Source: an uncultured Actinoplanes sp. (GTDB lineage Bacteria > Actinomycetota > Actinomycetes > Mycobacteriales > Micromonosporaceae). From it: 5,505 nucleotides of DNA. Made by a program: the position numbers and the translations under genes. The stretch is taken from NCBI GenBank assembly GCA_934667465.1, contig CAKUMG010000469.1, positions 1 to 5,505 of the forward strand. Direction: 5' to 3'. This document shows, one piece after another, positions 5,260 to 5,505 of this stretch. Numbering within the stretch: position 1 is the stretch's first letter; the number at the start of each line of letters is the position of its first letter. The notes under the pieces are model-generated. The model had not been told where the DNA came from, did no database searches, and saw only the letters and a list, made by a program, of their open reading frames with translations.

Positions 5260-5505
5260 GTGACCTCGCTGCTGGACCGTGCGGGCCTGCGCCCCCGCGT
5301 CGACAAGGCCCTCACCGTCTTCCTCGCCGCGCAGCGCGCGCGGCTGCTCGCCGTCGACGACTCGCTGGCCGAGGTGGCGGACACCCTGGAGGCGTTCGTG
5401 CTCGGCGGCGGCAAGCGGCTGCGGCCCGCGTTCGCCTACAGGGGGTACCGGGGTGCCGGCGGCACCGACTCCGACGCGGCCGTCGCCGCGTTCGCCTCGC
5501 TCGAA
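5260..5505 (+). CDS. Polyprenyl diphosphate synthase, N-terminal part (3' end outside window)
   Basis: First 82 residues of a trans-isoprenyl diphosphate synthase, a soluble enzyme that joins isopentenyl diphosphate to an allylic diphosphate to make chains such as geranylgeranyl diphosphate. The diagnostic segment is FVLGGGKRLRPAFAY (46-60), the GGKRLRP diphosphate-binding motif near the N-terminus. The two Asp-rich motifs lie beyond the window, so product length cannot be judged. The GTG start at 5260 has no Shine-Dalgarno sequence and sits six bases after a -10 box. Divergence from metF recalls the mycobacterial arrangement of idsA2 beside an MTHFR-like gene, which supports conserved linkage. 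Residue 61 is Arg (AYRGYRGAGG), where I expect Trp from related actinobacterial proteins; a single base difference (AGG for TGG) would explain it. Confidence 0.92.
   Translation, partial: MTSLLDRAGLRPRVDKALTVFLAAQRARLLAVDDSLAEVADTLEAFVLGGGKRLRPAFAYRGYRGAGGTDSDAAVAAFASLE

Noticed and set aside
4136..5263. Plus-strand open frame of 375 codons opposite metF
   Set aside because: metF is unmistakable on the other strand. This frame reads as Arg/Ala/Asp/Gly shadow and ends inside the polyprenyl synthase start region.

Overview
This is a very GC-rich window with strong G/C bias at third codon positions, GTG starts, several apparently leaderless genes and actinobacterial protein families. It looks like chromosomal DNA of a high-GC actinobacterium. 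A Micromonosporaceae member (Actinoplanes/Micromonospora type) is my best guess, inferred from protein style and not proven. Six genes lie on the minus strand and one on the plus strand, which enters only at the right edge.

Layout, left to right. (1) 1-1000, minus: an MFS exporter cut by the window edge. Its two halves are in different reading frames, and a 14-unit, 9-bp tandem repeat encodes a Pro-Val linker between TM6 and TM7. (2) 1068-1553, minus: a small helix-turn-helix protein directly upstream of the exporter. A GTCAAC-N5-GTTGAC palindrome sits at each end of this gene, one against its start codon and one across its stop codon in front of the exporter. This suggests an autoregulated regulator/exporter pair. 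(3) 1629-1657: intrinsic terminator. (4) 1672-2526, minus: a membrane protein with a Gly/Pro/Tyr/Gln repeat tail, a DUF4190-like two-helix segment and an extracytoplasmic 'septum formation' type domain. (5) 2527-2852: gene-free and rich in hairpins, including a duplicated terminator-like stem-loop. (6) 2853-3296, minus: an HNH endonuclease with four zinc-binding cysteines. Its leader carries a good promoter, a 5' hairpin and a possible 14-codon upstream ORF. (7) 3558-4205 and 4202-5206, minus: a two-gene operon, metF (methylenetetrahydrofolate reductase) followed by a CDP-alcohol phosphatidyltransferase, with a 4-nt GTGA stop/start overlap. (8) 5260-5505, plus: the N-terminus of a polyprenyl diphosphate synthase, divergent from metF across a 53-bp gap. 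That gap holds two back-to-back -10 boxes, each 6 nt from a GTG start.

Functionally the window is mostly housekeeping: one-carbon metabolism, phospholipid and isoprenoid lipid synthesis, and a cell-envelope protein. The accessory part is the regulator/exporter module. I see no mobile element, CRISPR array, tRNA or rRNA. The strongest candidate for something undescribed is the twin-palindrome regulator/exporter module; the HNH leader with its upstream ORF comes next.
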